DNA of 46,442 bases from contig CALUZR010000026.1 in NCBI GenBank assembly GCA_944325335.1, positions 1-46,442 on the forward strand. The letters are read 5' to 3'. Each line of letters opens with the position of its first letter. The first letter of the stretch is position 1. This DNA is from an uncultured Parabacteroides sp. (lineage in GTDB: Bacteria > Bacteroidota > Bacteroidia > Bacteroidales > Tannerellaceae). Made by a program: the position numbers and the translations under genes. Positions 26,671 to 35,458 of this stretch are shown here, one piece after another. Under the pieces are notes generated by a model, which worked only from the letters and a program-made list of their open reading frames with translations, did not search any database and was not told the origin of the DNA.

Positions 26671-26916
26671 TTGCTGCAGCTTGCAGGAAGCCTGCGGAAA
26701 TTTCCGACGAGTTGCTGCAGCCAGCAGGAGGCTTGCGGAGATTTCCGACAGGTTGCTGCAGCTTGCAGGAGGCTTGCGGAGATTTCCGACGGATTGCTGC
26801 AGCTTGCAGGAAGCTTGCGGAGATTTCCGACGGGTTGCTGCAGCTTGCAGGAGGCTTGCGGAGATTTCCGACGGGTTGCTGCAGCTTGCAGGAGGCTTGC
26901 GGAAATTTCCGCTAAA
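26671..26916. repeat. 41-bp tandem repeat, 6 units (array 6)
   Basis: Units begin at 26671, 26712, 26753, 26794, 26835 and 26876, an exact 41-bp period, each starting TTGCTGCAGC. Each unit contains two palindromes, CTGCAGCTTGCAG (centre base 10) and CGGAGATTTCCG (centre 30.5), so palindromes alternate every 20.5 bp along the array. Units differ at a few positions, mainly the first and second. All three plus-strand frames and several minus frames stay open through the array because 41 is not divisible by 3 and few stops occur; I do not regard any as coding. Confidence 0.95.
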
Positions 26917-26949
26917 TAATTCCATCGTGCAACTTTGCAAAAAAATGCG

Positions 26950-26957
26950 TACCTTCG
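26950..26957 (+). promoter_or_regulatory. -7-like element before gmd
   Basis: TACCTTCG, one base off TAnnTTTG, lies 52 bp before the gmd start. An upstream TTG exists at 26935-26937, but the spacing is only 12 bp. Tentative. Confidence 0.35.
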
Positions 26958-27009
26958 CCCACGAAACATAAAAACTCATACACAGAAAAACTGAAAAACT
27001 TAAAATAAT

Positions 27010-28095
27010 ATGTCGAAAGTAGCTTTGATTACCGGCATTACGGGCCAAGACGGTTCGTTTCTGGCCGAATTTTTGATAGAAAAAGGATACGAGGTGCATG
27101 GCATCATGCGCCGTTCTTCGTCGTTCAACACCGGGCGCATCGAGCATCTTTACCTCGACGAATGGGTGCGCGACATGAAAAACAAGCGGCTCGTGAACCT
27201 ACATTGGGGAGACATGACGGATTCCAGTTCGCTCGTCCGCATCATCCGCACCGTAAAACCGGATGAGATATACAACCTGGCGGCGCAGAGCCACGTAAAG
27301 GTGAGCTTCGACGTCCCGGAATATACCGCCGAGGCCGATGCCATCGGGACACTCCGTCTCCTCGAAGCCGTCCGCCTGTTGGGATACGAGCAGCGGACGA
27401 AGATCTACCAAGCCTCCACGTCGGAGCTCTTCGGAATGGTGCAAGAAGTTCCGCAACGCGAGACGACACCCTTCTACCCGCGTTCGCCCTACGGCGTGGC
27501 GAAACAATATGGCTTCTGGATTACGAAAAACTACCGCGAGAGTTATGGGATGTTTGCGGTGAACGGTATCCTGTTCAATCACGAATCCGAGCGGCGCGGC
27601 GAAACATTTGTAACTCGTAAGATTACATTAGCTGCGGCGCGCATCCGGCAAGGTCATCAAGACAAACTTTACCTCGGAAACCTGAACGCCCTGCGCGACT
27701 GGGGCTATGCGAAAGATTACGTAGAATGCATGTGGCTGATGCTCCAGCATGAGACGCCGGAAGATTTCGTCATCGCTACGGGCGAATACCATTCCGTCCG
27801 CGAATTTTGCACCTTGGCTTTCCACGAAGTCGGCATCGAATTGCGCTGGGAAGGCGAAGGCGTGGACGAGAAGGGAATCGACCAAGCAACAGGGCGCGTA
27901 CTCGTCGAAGTGGACCCGAAGTATTTCCGCCCCGCCGAAGTGGACCAACTCCTCGGCGACCCGACCAAGGCGCGCACGCTCCTCGGTTGGAACCCACGCC
28001 AGACACCCTTCGAAGAGCTGGTGCGCATCATGGTGCGCCACGATATGCGTTTCGTACGTAAACTTTATTTGAAAAGCCAATTAGAAGAAGAATGA
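27010..28095 (+). CDS. gmd: GDP-mannose 4,6-dehydratase
   Basis: First step of GDP-L-fucose synthesis: GDP-mannose to GDP-4-keto-6-deoxymannose. 361 residues, normal length. The extended short-chain dehydrogenase fold shows the NADP motif [20 protein letters not shown], the arginine signature [15 protein letters not shown], the catalytic Ser/Thr-Glu in [10 protein letters not shown], the YxxxK pair in [12 protein letters not shown], and [16 protein letters not shown]. The stop overlaps the fcl start by 4 bases (ATGA), so the genes are translationally coupled. In Bacteroidales, fucose made this way decorates capsule and surface glycoproteins. Confidence 0.97.
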   Translation: MSKVALITGITGQDGSFLAEFLIEKGYEVHGIMRRSSSFNTGRIEHLYLDEWVRDMKNKRLVNLHWGDMTDSSSLVRIIRTVKPDEIYNLAAQSHVKVSFDVPEYTAEADAIGTLRLLEAVRLLGYEQRTKIYQASTSELFGMVQEVPQRETTPFYPRSPYGVAKQYGFWITKNYRESYGMFAVNGILFNHESERRGETFVTRKITLAAARIRQGHQDKLYLGNLNALRDWGYAKDYVECMWLMLQHETPEDFVIATGEYHSVREFCTLAFHEVGIELRWEGEGVDEKGIDQATGRVLVEVDPKYFRPAEVDQLLGDPTKARTLLGWNPRQTPFEELVRIMVRHDMRFVRKLYLKSQLEEE

Positions 28096-29174
28096 TGGAC
28101 AAACAGACAAAGATATACGTGGCGGGCCACCGGGGATTGGTCGGTTCCGCCATCTGGAAGAACCTATCGGAAAAGGGATATACGAACCTCATAGGGCGAA
28201 CCCATACGGAATTGGATTTGCTGGACGCCGTGGCCGTGCGCCGTTTCTTCGACGACGAACGCCCCGAGTGCGTTATCCTGGCGGCGGCGCATGTAGGCGG
28301 CATTCTGGCAAATAACCAATATCGCGCCGATTTCATTTACCAGAATTTGCAGATACAACAGAATGTGATTGGGGAGAGTTTCCGCCACGGCGTACAGAAG
28401 CTGGTCTTCTTGGGAAGCACTTGCATTTATCCGCGAGAGACCGAACAGCCGATAAAGGAAGAGGCGCTCCTCACTTCCCCACTGGAATATACGAACGAGC
28501 CCTACGCCATCGCCAAGATTGCCGGCCTGAAGCTCTGCGAAAGTTTCAACCTGCAATACGGCACGAATTACATCGCCGTCATGCCGACGAACCTCTACGG
28601 CCCGAACGACAACTTCGACCTCCAAACGAGCCACGTCCTCCCCGCCATGCTCCGCAAAATCTACCTGGCCAAATGTATGCAAGAGGGTGATTGGGAAGCC
28701 GTGCGGAGAGATTTACAGACAAGACCGGTAGCTGGTGCGGAAGAAAACAAAACAGAGATGGAAGTGATGTACGCGTTGGCACGTTATGGAATCCATCCCG
28801 ACCGGGTCGAACTTTGGGGAACGGGCGAACCGCTCCGCGAATTCCTCTGGAGCGAAGAGATGGCCGACGCGACGGTCTACGTGATGGAGCACGTCGATTT
28901 CAAAGACACCTATCGTCCGGACGAGAAGGAAATCCGGAATTGCCACATCAATATCGGAACCGGAAAGGAAATCCGCATTGCCGACTTGGCCCACTTGATT
29001 CAAAAGACCGTCGGCTACCAAGGAGAAATCCACTTCGACGCCACGAAACCAGACGGTACGCGCCGCAAACTGACCGACGTCTCGAAGCTCCATCGCCTCG
29101 GATGGCATCATCGCATAGAAATTGAAGAAGGTGTAAATCTCCTGTATAAATGGTATTTAAGTCATATACACTGA
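28092..29174 (+). CDS. fcl: GDP-L-fucose synthase
   Basis: Epimerase/reductase that turns the Gmd product into GDP-L-fucose with NADPH. 360 residues, longer than the enterobacterial enzyme (about 320) owing to an insertion around 195-235 ([20 protein letters not shown]), which appears normal for Bacteroidetes. Motifs: [16 protein letters not shown] (nucleotide binding), [16 protein letters not shown] with the catalytic Ser, and the YxxxK pair in [15 protein letters not shown]. It overlaps gmd by 4 bases. It is followed by 31 bases and then the tRNA promoter. Confidence 0.96.
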   Translation: MMDKQTKIYVAGHRGLVGSAIWKNLSEKGYTNLIGRTHTELDLLDAVAVRRFFDDERPECVILAAAHVGGILANNQYRADFIYQNLQIQQNVIGESFRHGVQKLVFLGSTCIYPRETEQPIKEEALLTSPLEYTNEPYAIAKIAGLKLCESFNLQYGTNYIAVMPTNLYGPNDNFDLQTSHVLPAMLRKIYLAKCMQEGDWEAVRRDLQTRPVAGAEENKTEMEVMYALARYGIHPDRVELWGTGEPLREFLWSEEMADATVYVMEHVDFKDTYRPDEKEIRNCHINIGTGKEIRIADLAHLIQKTVGYQGEIHFDATKPDGTRRKLTDVSKLHRLGWHHRIEIEEGVNLLYKWYLSHIH

Positions 29175-29205
29175 ATCGATGGGAAGAAAAACGTAGGGAA
29201 TAATT

Positions 29206-29235
29206 TTGTATATTCAAAATAAACGCCTACCTTTG
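29206..29235 (+). promoter_or_regulatory. Promoter of tRNA-Arg
   Basis: TTG at 29206-29208, a 19-bp spacer and TACCTTTG at 29228-29235 followed by C: a full consensus Bacteroidetes promoter, 16 bp upstream of the mature tRNA 5' end. Confidence 0.8.
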
Positions 29236-29251
29236 CACCACGAAAAAGGAT

Positions 29252-29325
29252 GGTCGAGTAGCTCAGCTGGATAGAGCAACAGCCTTCTAAGCTGTGGGTC
29301 CTGGGTTCGAATCCCAGCCCGATCA
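29252..29325 (+). tRNA. tRNA-Arg (anticodon TCT)
   Basis: A 74-base cloverleaf. The acceptor strand GGTCGAG pairs with CCCGATC (one G-U, one A-C mismatch). D arm GCTC..GAGC. Anticodon stem ACAGC/GCTGT with loop CTTCTAA, which gives anticodon TCT (reads AGA). T arm CTGGG-TTCGAAT-CCCAG; discriminator A. CCA is not encoded. The A-C mismatch at the sixth acceptor pair is the only irregularity. Confidence 0.95.
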
Positions 29326-29330
29326 CGAGG

Positions 29331-29377
29331 AACGGAAGACATTGAAGATGCAAAATCTCAGTACTTCCGTTTTTTAT
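29331..29377 (+). terminator. Terminator of tRNA-Arg
   Basis: AACGGAAG (29331-29338) pairs with CTTCCGTT (29364-29371), followed by a T-rich run. It lies directly after the tRNA. Confidence 0.75.
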
Positions 29378-29407
29378 TTATAAGTATGACCTTGATTTCT
29401 ATATCGC

Positions 29408-32400
29408 ATGAGGACGATTTTGATATTCTTCGGATTAGTTTGTTGTCTGGCTTTAATGTCTGCCGAACGAACCTCTTCGTTCGCTTTTTCTTCCCTAAAG
29501 TTGAAAGATGGATTATCCCAATTGACGGTTTCTGCCATTTATCAAGATAAACGCGGCTTCTTATGGTTGGGTACGCGGAACGGATTGAACCGATACGATG
29601 GCAATTCGTTTGTGGTTTATAAGCACGACAACCGGGATTCGTCGAGCCTTTCGAGCAATCACATCCTGGCTTTGGTGGAAGATAACCAGCACAATCTCTG
29701 GATTGCCACAGCAAATGGACTGAATCGATTGGATTTGCAAACAAATAAAATGTATTCCTACAATACGGCCCCGTATGCCCAGACACCTGTTTATCGCACT
29801 TGGATTCAATGTTTGTATGTAGACAAACAGGGCGTTTTATGGATTGGCTCAGGCAAAGGTTTGATTCGGTACAATAAAGAAAAGGAAGCATTTCTTCGGG
29901 AAGATTGGAATGGAAATTTACCCGAAGATTACATCACGGCAATCGGCGAAGACCACGAAGGGAATTTCTTGATAGGTACATTTTCGCATGGCTTATATAT
30001 CTGGAATAAAGCAAAAGGGCTGGAAACCCATTACGAGGCGGAAGGAGCGCCTTCTTGTGCCTTGACGGACAACCATATCTCCGTCTTGCTGGAAGAACCG
30101 GCCGGTATCCTTTGGGTGGGGACTCATCAAGATGGATTAAACCGGATTGACACAAAGACGCATACGGTACGTCATTATACAGCAGAGAATGGAGGACTCG
30201 GGAATAATGCCGTCCGTTCGCTTGTTTTCTACAACGGGCAAGTGATAGTTGGATCTTACAACGGGCTAAGCCTATTGGATTTGGAGGGTAATTTGCTCCA
30301 AGTTTATACGAATTTTGACGAGCAACAAAAAGGATTAAGCCACTTCTCGGTTGTTTCTTCTTTTGTAGATAATGCGAATACCTTATGGGTTGGAACCTAT
30401 TCGGGTGGAGTGAATTATAGCAATCCCCTAAATAACCGTTTTCGTTTTTATGATTTACAACCGAAAACGGATCGATTGTTCGGTATCTTTTCGGCAATGG
30501 AGTACGATAAAATGACCCATACATTATGGATAGCTTCGGAAGGGCGCGGCTTGTTGGCGTTCCATCCCGATACGGGTTCATTCGAATATTATTTGTTGGA
30601 TGCGCACCCGGATGCTTGGAACAACCAAAATGTCATTAAGTCCCTTTTTATCGAAGGCGATGGGATTTGGTGCGGGACGCAAAAGGGAACGCTTTATCGG
30701 TTCGACCTTCGCACGAAAAAGTTTTCTCTTCGTCATTCCTTTCACAAAGAAATAAGCATTTATACGATTGACAGATGTAAGGATGGAGCTTTATGGCTTG
30801 GCACGACAGACGACATCGGGATTACGCGTCTCCTTCCAGATGGAAAAGCAGCTCCGGCGGAACCTTTGTTCAAGCAAATGCCCAGCGTCCGTAGCTTTCT
30901 GGAAGTTGAGGAGGGCATTTATCTGATAGGAACCCACGTAGAGGGATTGATGCATTATGATTCGCGCTCCCGGCAATTGACAAAATATAATACACGGCAA
31001 GAGGGCGCACGGAAATTGCTGAACGACCAAGTAACGAGTCTGGTAAAAGATAAAGCGGGGCGTATTTGGGTGGGCACCTTCGGCGGAGGCTTTTGCCGTT
31101 GGGAGGCAGATAAAGGCATTGTGGAATATTGGACGACGGCCGAAGGGCTCAGCAACGACGATATCCAGACGATCCTTCCTGCGCAAGATGGAACTTTATG
31201 GCTAAGTACAGGAAATGGCATCTCTGCTTTCGACCCAGACACACGCCGATTCGAAAATTATACGGGGAAGAACGAAATTCCGGTGAATGAATTTAGTTTG
31301 AAAGGCGGCATCCAATTGCCAGACGGACTTATCTTCTTTAGCGGAAACAATGGATTGGTTTCTTTCGATCCGGCACGTTTGGAAGAGAACCGGTTTATTC
31401 CACCCGTAGCTTGGACCTCTTTCACGGTTAACAACAAGCGGATTCTTCCCGGCGATACTTCTGGTTTGTTGGCTAAAGAATTGGATTATACGCAGCAAAT
31501 CGAACTGGATTACGACCAAAATAACCTTTCTTTCGGCTATGTGGCGTTGAATTACATCTATCCGAATCAGAACCAATACGCCTACATATTGGATGGCTAT
31601 GACGAGGACTGGAATTATGTCGGTTCGCGAAAGGAGGCATTTTATACCAATCTGAAACCGGGCGATTATGTGTTCCGGGTAAAAGCGTCCAATAATGACG
31701 GGATTTGGAATGAAACAGGGCGTTCGTTGGCAATCCATATCCGGGCGCCTTTCTGGGCCACATGGTACGCTTGCCTCTTTTACCTCTTGTTGTTAAGCGG
31801 TGCGACGTATGTGGTTTGGCATTACCTTCACGTAAAGCGTAAATTGGAACGGGATTTGATCGAAAAGCAACGGGAGCAACAAAGGCAAGAAGAGTTCCAC
31901 CAATCCAAGATACGCATGTTTACCAACTTCTCCCACGAATTGCGCACGCCTTTGATGCTGATTCTCTCTCCGTTGGAAGAGGTATTGCAACGGGTCGATA
32001 TGCCTTCGGGCTTAAAGGAAACGTTGCATTTGGTTTATGGAAATGCCCAACGGCTTCTGAACTTGGTCAACCAGCTATTGGACTTGCGCAAGAACCAGAA
32101 CGGCAATCTGCAACTCCGCATCGCCCATTCGGATTTATACCTTTTTATCCAGGAGATTTACGTAGCATTTAATCAAATAGCGGCACGCGAACAGGTGGAA
32201 CTTCGGTTGGAATCAGACGAATCCCAATTAGACGCATGGTTTGATGGCAACTTGTTGGAAAAGGTTGTCTTCAATTTACTTTCGAATGCATTCAAGCATA
32301 CATCTCCGGGCGAATCGGTTACGATTCGTTTGCACCTTATTCCTTTGGCGCAATTGCCGGCGCAATATCCCGTTCAAGCCGCATCCCTTCCGCCGGCCAC

Positions 32401-33499
32401 TTCCCGCTATGTGTGCCTTTCGGTAGAAGATACGGGCGATGGTATTGCGGAAACCGACAAGCCACACGTCTTTGCGCCTTTCTACCAAGGAGCGGACGAG
32501 GCAAACCAGGAGATGGCGGGAACAGGCATTGGGTTGAGTTTGGTCCTTTCCATCGTGAAGTTGCATCAGGGCATCGTATGGGTAGAAGACAACCAACCGA
32601 AAGGGGCGGCTTTCCATGTGTTGATACCGATAGATAAAGAGGCTTATTCGCGCGAACAATGGGCAGAAGATTCCGCCCCGAGCGAAAGGGATAACGAAAA
32701 GGAGCACCCCGAAGAGAACGCAGCACCCGCCCCGCTTCCTGGTCCGCGAAGGACATTGTTGCTGGCTGAAGACAATGCCGAGGTGCGCCGATATGTGAAA
32801 GCCCGCTTAGAGCCTTATTACGAAGTGCTCGAAGCCGGCGATGGCGTGGAGGCTTTCAATTTAGTTGCCGAGGCGTTGCCCGATTTGGTCATCAGCGATA
32901 TCATGATGCCGAAGAAGGATGGCCTGCAACTTTGCGCGGAAATAAAGCAAGACTTGCGGACGGGACATATTCCGGTGATTATCATTACGGCGAAGTCGAT
33001 GGTCATGCATATCAAAGAGGGATTCCAGCATGGGGCAGACGATTACATGGTGAAGCCTTTCAACATGGACATCCTCCTCTACCGCATCCGCAACCTCCTG
33101 GCCTCCCGCGAGCGGTTGAAGGAGCTATATGGCAAGAAATTCTCATTGGCATCGTTAGGTATCGACATGAATTCGGCCGACGACCGCTTCATGCAAAAAC
33201 TATTTGCCATCATCGAGCAGCATCTTTCCAATCCCGATCTGTCGGTCGAAGTGCTTTGTCGGGAAATAGGCATGGGGCGGGCCAATTTTTATCGCAAGCT
33301 AAAAGCCGTCGCCGGCCTTTCTCCGATGGATTTGATTCGCGACAAACGGCTGGAAATAGCGGCTAAGATGTTGCGCGAAACCCGCTTGACCGTCTCCGAG
33401 ATCGCTACGCGCGTCGGCTTTAACTCGCAAGCCTATTTCGCCACTTGCTTCAAAGCAATGTTCGGCATGTCGCCTACCGAATACAAAAGTAACCATTGA
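29408..33499 (+). CDS. Hybrid two-component system regulator (HTCS)
   Basis: A 1363-residue one-protein signalling system. Signal peptide about 1-18. A periplasmic sensor of two seven-bladed Reg_prop propellers follows, with repeats like GFLWLGTRNGLNRYD, LWIATANGLNRLD and ILWVGTHQDGLNRID, then a Y_Y_Y domain (about 690-770). A transmembrane helix lies near 782-807 and a coiled coil after it. The histidine kinase has FTNFSHELRTPL with phospho-acceptor His843 and N-box NLLSNAFKHT (Asn960). The receiver has LLLAEDN (Glu1121-Asp1122) and phospho-acceptor Asp1164 in VISDIMMP. It ends with an AraC-type DNA-binding domain (about 1255-1360). HTCS proteins usually sense glycan fragments and switch on a neighbouring SusC/SusD locus; none is in view here. 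Confidence 0.95.
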   Translation: MRTILIFFGLVCCLALMSAERTSSFAFSSLKLKDGLSQLTVSAIYQDKRGFLWLGTRNGLNRYDGNSFVVYKHDNRDSSSLSSNHILALVEDNQHNLWIATANGLNRLDLQTNKMYSYNTAPYAQTPVYRTWIQCLYVDKQGVLWIGSGKGLIRYNKEKEAFLREDWNGNLPEDYITAIGEDHEGNFLIGTFSHGLYIWNKAKGLETHYEAEGAPSCALTDNHISVLLEEPAGILWVGTHQDGLNRIDTKTHTVRHYTAENGGLGNNAVRSLVFYNGQVIVGSYNGLSLLDLEGNLLQVYTNFDEQQKGLSHFSVVSSFVDNANTLWVGTYSGGVNYSNPLNNRFRFYDLQPKTDRLFGIFSAMEYDKMTHTLWIASEGRGLLAFHPDTGSFEYYLLDAHPDAWNNQNVIKSLFIEGDGIWCGTQKGTLYRFDLRTKKFSLRHSFHKEISIYTIDRCKDGALWLGTTDDIGITRLLPDGKAAPAEPLFKQMPSVRSFLEVEEGIYLIGTHVEGLMHYDSRSRQLTKYNTRQEGARKLLNDQVTSLVKDKAGRIWVGTFGGGFCRWEADKGIVEYWTTAEGLSNDDIQTILPAQDGTLWLSTGNGISAFDPDTRRFENYTGKNEIPVNEFSLKGGIQLPDGLIFFSGNNGLVSFDPARLEENRFIPPVAWTSFTVNNKRILPGDTSGLLAKELDYTQQIELDYDQNNLSFGYVALNYIYPNQNQYAYILDGYDEDWNYVGSRKEAFYTNLKPGDYVFRVKASNNDGIWNETGRSLAIHIRAPFWATWYACLFYLLLLSGATYVVWHYLHVKRKLERDLIEKQREQQRQEEFHQSKIRMFTNFSHELRTPLMLILSPLEEVLQRVDMPSGLKETLHLVYGNAQRLLNLVNQLLDLRKNQNGNLQLRIAHSDLYLFIQEIYVAFNQIAAREQVELRLESDESQLDAWFDGNLLEKVVFNLLSNAFKHTSPGESVTIRLHLIPLAQLPAQYPVQAASLPPATSRYVCLSVEDTGDGIAETDKPHVFAPFYQGADEANQEMAGTGIGLSLVLSIVKLHQGIVWVEDNQPKGAAFHVLIPIDKEAYSREQWAEDSAPSERDNEKEHPEENAAPAPLPGPRRTLLLAEDNAEVRRYVKARLEPYYEVLEAGDGVEAFNLVAEALPDLVISDIMMPKKDGLQLCAEIKQDLRTGHIPVIIITAKSMVMHIKEGFQHGADDYMVKPFNMDILLYRIRNLLASRERLKELYGKKFSLASLGIDMNSADDRFMQKLFAIIEQHLSNPDLSVEVLCREIGMGRANFYRKLKAVAGLSPMDLIRDKRLEIAAKMLRETRLTVSEIATRVGFNSQAYFATCFKAMFGMSPTEYKSNH

Positions 33500-33510
33500 A
33501 AGGCGGATAC

Positions 33511-33562
33511 ATACCTATCCAAAATAAAATACATGCCTATCTAAAGTTGGAAAGGTACCTAT
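33511..33562. repeat. 22-bp array, 3 units (array 7a)
   Basis: ATACCTAT (33511), ATGCCTAT (33533) and GTACCTAT (33555), exactly 22 bp apart, starting 12 bp after the HTCS stop. The next palindrome centre of array 7b continues the same step (33558.5 to about 33580), so 7a and 7b are one continuous periodic array. Confidence 0.75.
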
Positions 33563-33564
33563 GT

Positions 33565-33657
33565 ATTCTTCGCGTATCGTCGATATTTCTGTATCTTTAG
33601 CCTAAAGATATACAAATATCGACGATATTTGCACAAACATCGACGATACGTGAAGAA
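33565..33657. repeat. 93-bp element with four palindromes at 21-bp spacing (array 7b), inverted copy of array 4
   Basis: Palindrome centres lie at 33580, 33601, 33622 and 33643, exactly 21 bp apart, with cores ATCG-N-CGAT (first, third, fourth) and TATCTTTAGCCTAAAGATA (second). It aligns to the reverse complement of 15812-15904 over all 93 bases with four differences, three being palindrome centre bases. From 33658 to the next gene only a -7-like TAATTTTG (33800-33807) is seen. Confidence 0.93.
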
Positions 33658-33799
33658 TTTCCCTGCATCCCTCGGACTTTTCATCGGCATGCAAGCAAGT
33701 TTCTCCCGGCATCTTTCCATTTTTCCGTTTCATGCAAAAAAATGCCACTTCGGATGAAATAAATCCGCCCTCCCCTATCCAAGATTCAGCTTTTAATCG

Positions 33800-33807
33800 T
33801 AATTTTG
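33800..33807 (+). promoter_or_regulatory. -7 element before the nucleotidyltransferase gene
   Basis: TAATTTTG matches TAnnTTTG, 36 bp before the start at 33844. No TTG at the proper distance. Confidence 0.45.
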
Positions 33808-33843
33808 TCCCAAAACAATATACATTAAAAATAAATCATACAC

Positions 33844-34749
33844 ATGAAACCTACATTATTTGTATTAGCAGCCGGAATGGGAAGCCGTTACGGCGGATTG
33901 AAGCAGTTGGACGGACTGGGTCCTAACGGGGAAACCATCATGGATTATTCTATTTTCGACGCCATCCGCGGCGGTTTCGGGAAATTAGTATTCGTTATCC
34001 GTAAATCTTTCGAGCAGGATTTCCGCGAGAAGATTGTTTCCAAATACGAAAACCATATCCCGGTCGAAGTGGTATTCCAAGATTTGAACGACCTGCCCGC
34101 CGGTTTTACCTGTCCGGAAGGACGCCAAAAGCCGTGGGGAACGAACCATGCCGTGCTGATGGGCAAGGACGTGATCAAAGAGCCGTTCGCCGTAATCAAT
34201 GCCGACGACTTCTACGGACGCGATAGCTTTGCCGTGATCGGCAAATGGCTTTCAGAAGCAGCAGGGAAGAAGAACGAATATTGCATGGTGGGTTATCGTG
34301 TAGGTAACACACTGAGTGAAAGCGGTTCCGTAGCACGTGGCGTTTGCGAGACGAATGCGGAAGGCTATTTGACGGGCGTGGTAGAACGGACGGCTATCGA
34401 GCGCATCGATGGCGATATCCAGTTTATCGACGAGAACGGGAAGAAGGTCGTACTCGAAGAAAACACCCCGGTGTCGATGAACATGTGGGGCTTTACGCCG
34501 GATTACTTCCAATATTCGGAAGATTATTTTGTAGAGTTCCTGAAGAAGAACATCGACAACCTGAAGTGCGAATACTTCATCCCGCTGATGGTAAACGAGC
34601 TGATCACGAAAGGCATCGCAAGCGTCAAGGTATTGGATACGACTTCGAAATGGTTCGGCGTTACGTATGCCGCTGACCGCCAGGGCGTAGTAGATAAGAT
34701 CCAGGCGTTGGTAGATGCTGGGGAATATCCGAATAAGTTGTTCCAATAA
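33844..34749 (+). CDS. Sugar-phosphate nucleotidyltransferase-like protein
   Basis: A 301-residue NTP-transferase fold protein. It has the nucleotide-binding signature LAAGMGSRYGGLKQLDGLGP, followed by GETIMDYSIFDAIRGGFGK and an active-site region AVINADDFYGRDSFAVIG. Such enzymes join a sugar-1-phosphate to an NTP for surface polysaccharide or cofactor synthesis. This subfamily, common in Bacteroidetes, has no sure substrate. It stands alone with a strong terminator after it, so the neighbouring glycosyltransferase is a suggestive but separate unit. Confidence 0.88.
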   Translation: MKPTLFVLAAGMGSRYGGLKQLDGLGPNGETIMDYSIFDAIRGGFGKLVFVIRKSFEQDFREKIVSKYENHIPVEVVFQDLNDLPAGFTCPEGRQKPWGTNHAVLMGKDVIKEPFAVINADDFYGRDSFAVIGKWLSEAAGKKNEYCMVGYRVGNTLSESGSVARGVCETNAEGYLTGVVERTAIERIDGDIQFIDENGKKVVLEENTPVSMNMWGFTPDYFQYSEDYFVEFLKKNIDNLKCEYFIPLMVNELITKGIASVKVLDTTSKWFGVTYAADRQGVVDKIQALVDAGEYPNKLFQ

Positions 34750-34795
34750 AGGAAAGTGCAGGTGCCTAAGCGAAAAGGCACAAACAAAATAAACG

Positions 34796-34850
34796 AAGCG
34801 CAGAACCACCTGATTTTAATTCTAAATCGGTGTTGTCCTGCGCTTTCTAT
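34796..34850 (+). terminator. Terminator after the nucleotidyltransferase gene
   Basis: AAGCGCAG (34796-34803) pairs with CTGCGCTT (34838-34845). The stem extends inward with ACC/GGT and GATTT/AAATC pairings and is followed by TCTAT. A smaller GTGCCT/AGGCAC hairpin precedes it. Confidence 0.75.
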
Positions 34851-34880
34851 ATTATCCATCATAGTAATGCGGATTTAATA

Positions 34881-34911
34881 TTGCCCGTATAGACAAAAAA
34901 GCGTAATTTTG
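34881..34911 (+). promoter_or_regulatory. Promoter of the DUF4199-glycosyltransferase-mntP operon
   Basis: TTG at 34881-34883, a 20-bp spacer and TAATTTTG at 34904-34911 followed by C. Start codon 22 bp downstream. Confidence 0.75.
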
Positions 34912-34933
34912 CGGGCAAATAGAAGAATCATTT

Positions 34934-35437
34934 ATGACAGAGAAGAACAACGCGTTGCTGCCTGCCTCGATGTCGTACGGACTGGCGATGGGGGCTTATT
35001 GGGTGGTAAAGTATGTGTTTAATATGTTCAGCCTCTCGCTTCCGCTCTTGGCGGTGGTCTATTGGCTTTTATCGTTGCTGGTCCCTTACGTAGGCTATGT
35101 GCTGACGAAGCGGTACAAGGCGGATTTGGGCGGGCAAATCACGTTCGGACAGGCGTGGCGCTTCGGCGTGCTGGTCTATTTCTTTGCCGCGCTGATTGTG
35201 TCGGTGATGCACTACGTATTCTATCGGTACGTAGCTCCGCCTGATTACGTGGCAAACGCCGTCGGCCAAGCACTCGCGACGCTCCAAGAGATGCAAGCCA
35301 GCCCGGAGACGATGCGCGCCATCGCCTCGATGAGCTTCTCGCCCATCCAAATGGCGTTGCAAGGCATTCTGAACAATATATTATATGGTATCATCTTTTC
35401 CCTTCCGGTAGCCGCGTTGGTGTGCCGCAAAGGGTAA
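34934..35437 (+). CDS. DUF4199 family membrane protein
   Basis: A 167-residue integral membrane protein with about four helices: near 12-32 (SYGLAMGAYWVVKYVFNMF), 36-55 (LPLLAVVYWLLSLLVPYVG), 75-97 (WRFGVLVYFFAALIVSVMHY) and 145-163 (NILYGIIFSLPVAALV). DUF4199 proteins are common in Bacteroidetes, often directly before a dolichol-phosphate-mannose-like glycosyltransferase, as here (21 bp). The function is unknown; the linkage suggests lipid-linked sugar transfer. Confidence 0.85.
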   Translation: MTEKNNALLPASMSYGLAMGAYWVVKYVFNMFSLSLPLLAVVYWLLSLLVPYVGYVLTKRYKADLGGQITFGQAWRFGVLVYFFAALIVSVMHYVFYRYVAPPDYVANAVGQALATLQEMQASPETMRAIASMSFSPIQMALQGILNNILYGIIFSLPVAALVCRKG

Positions 35438-35458
35438 TGGCAAAAATAAGATTAGAAA

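Noticed and set aside
26271..27147. Two long minus-strand open frames (232 and 233 codons) and three plus-strand frames over the 41-bp repeat
   Set aside because: They run through the tandem repeat and into folB and gmd on the opposite strand. The openness comes from the repeat lacking stops, and the residues are low-complexity and family-less.
29252..29377. Integrated element at the tRNA-Arg gene
   Set aside because: No integrase and no repeated tRNA 3' end was seen downstream within the window.
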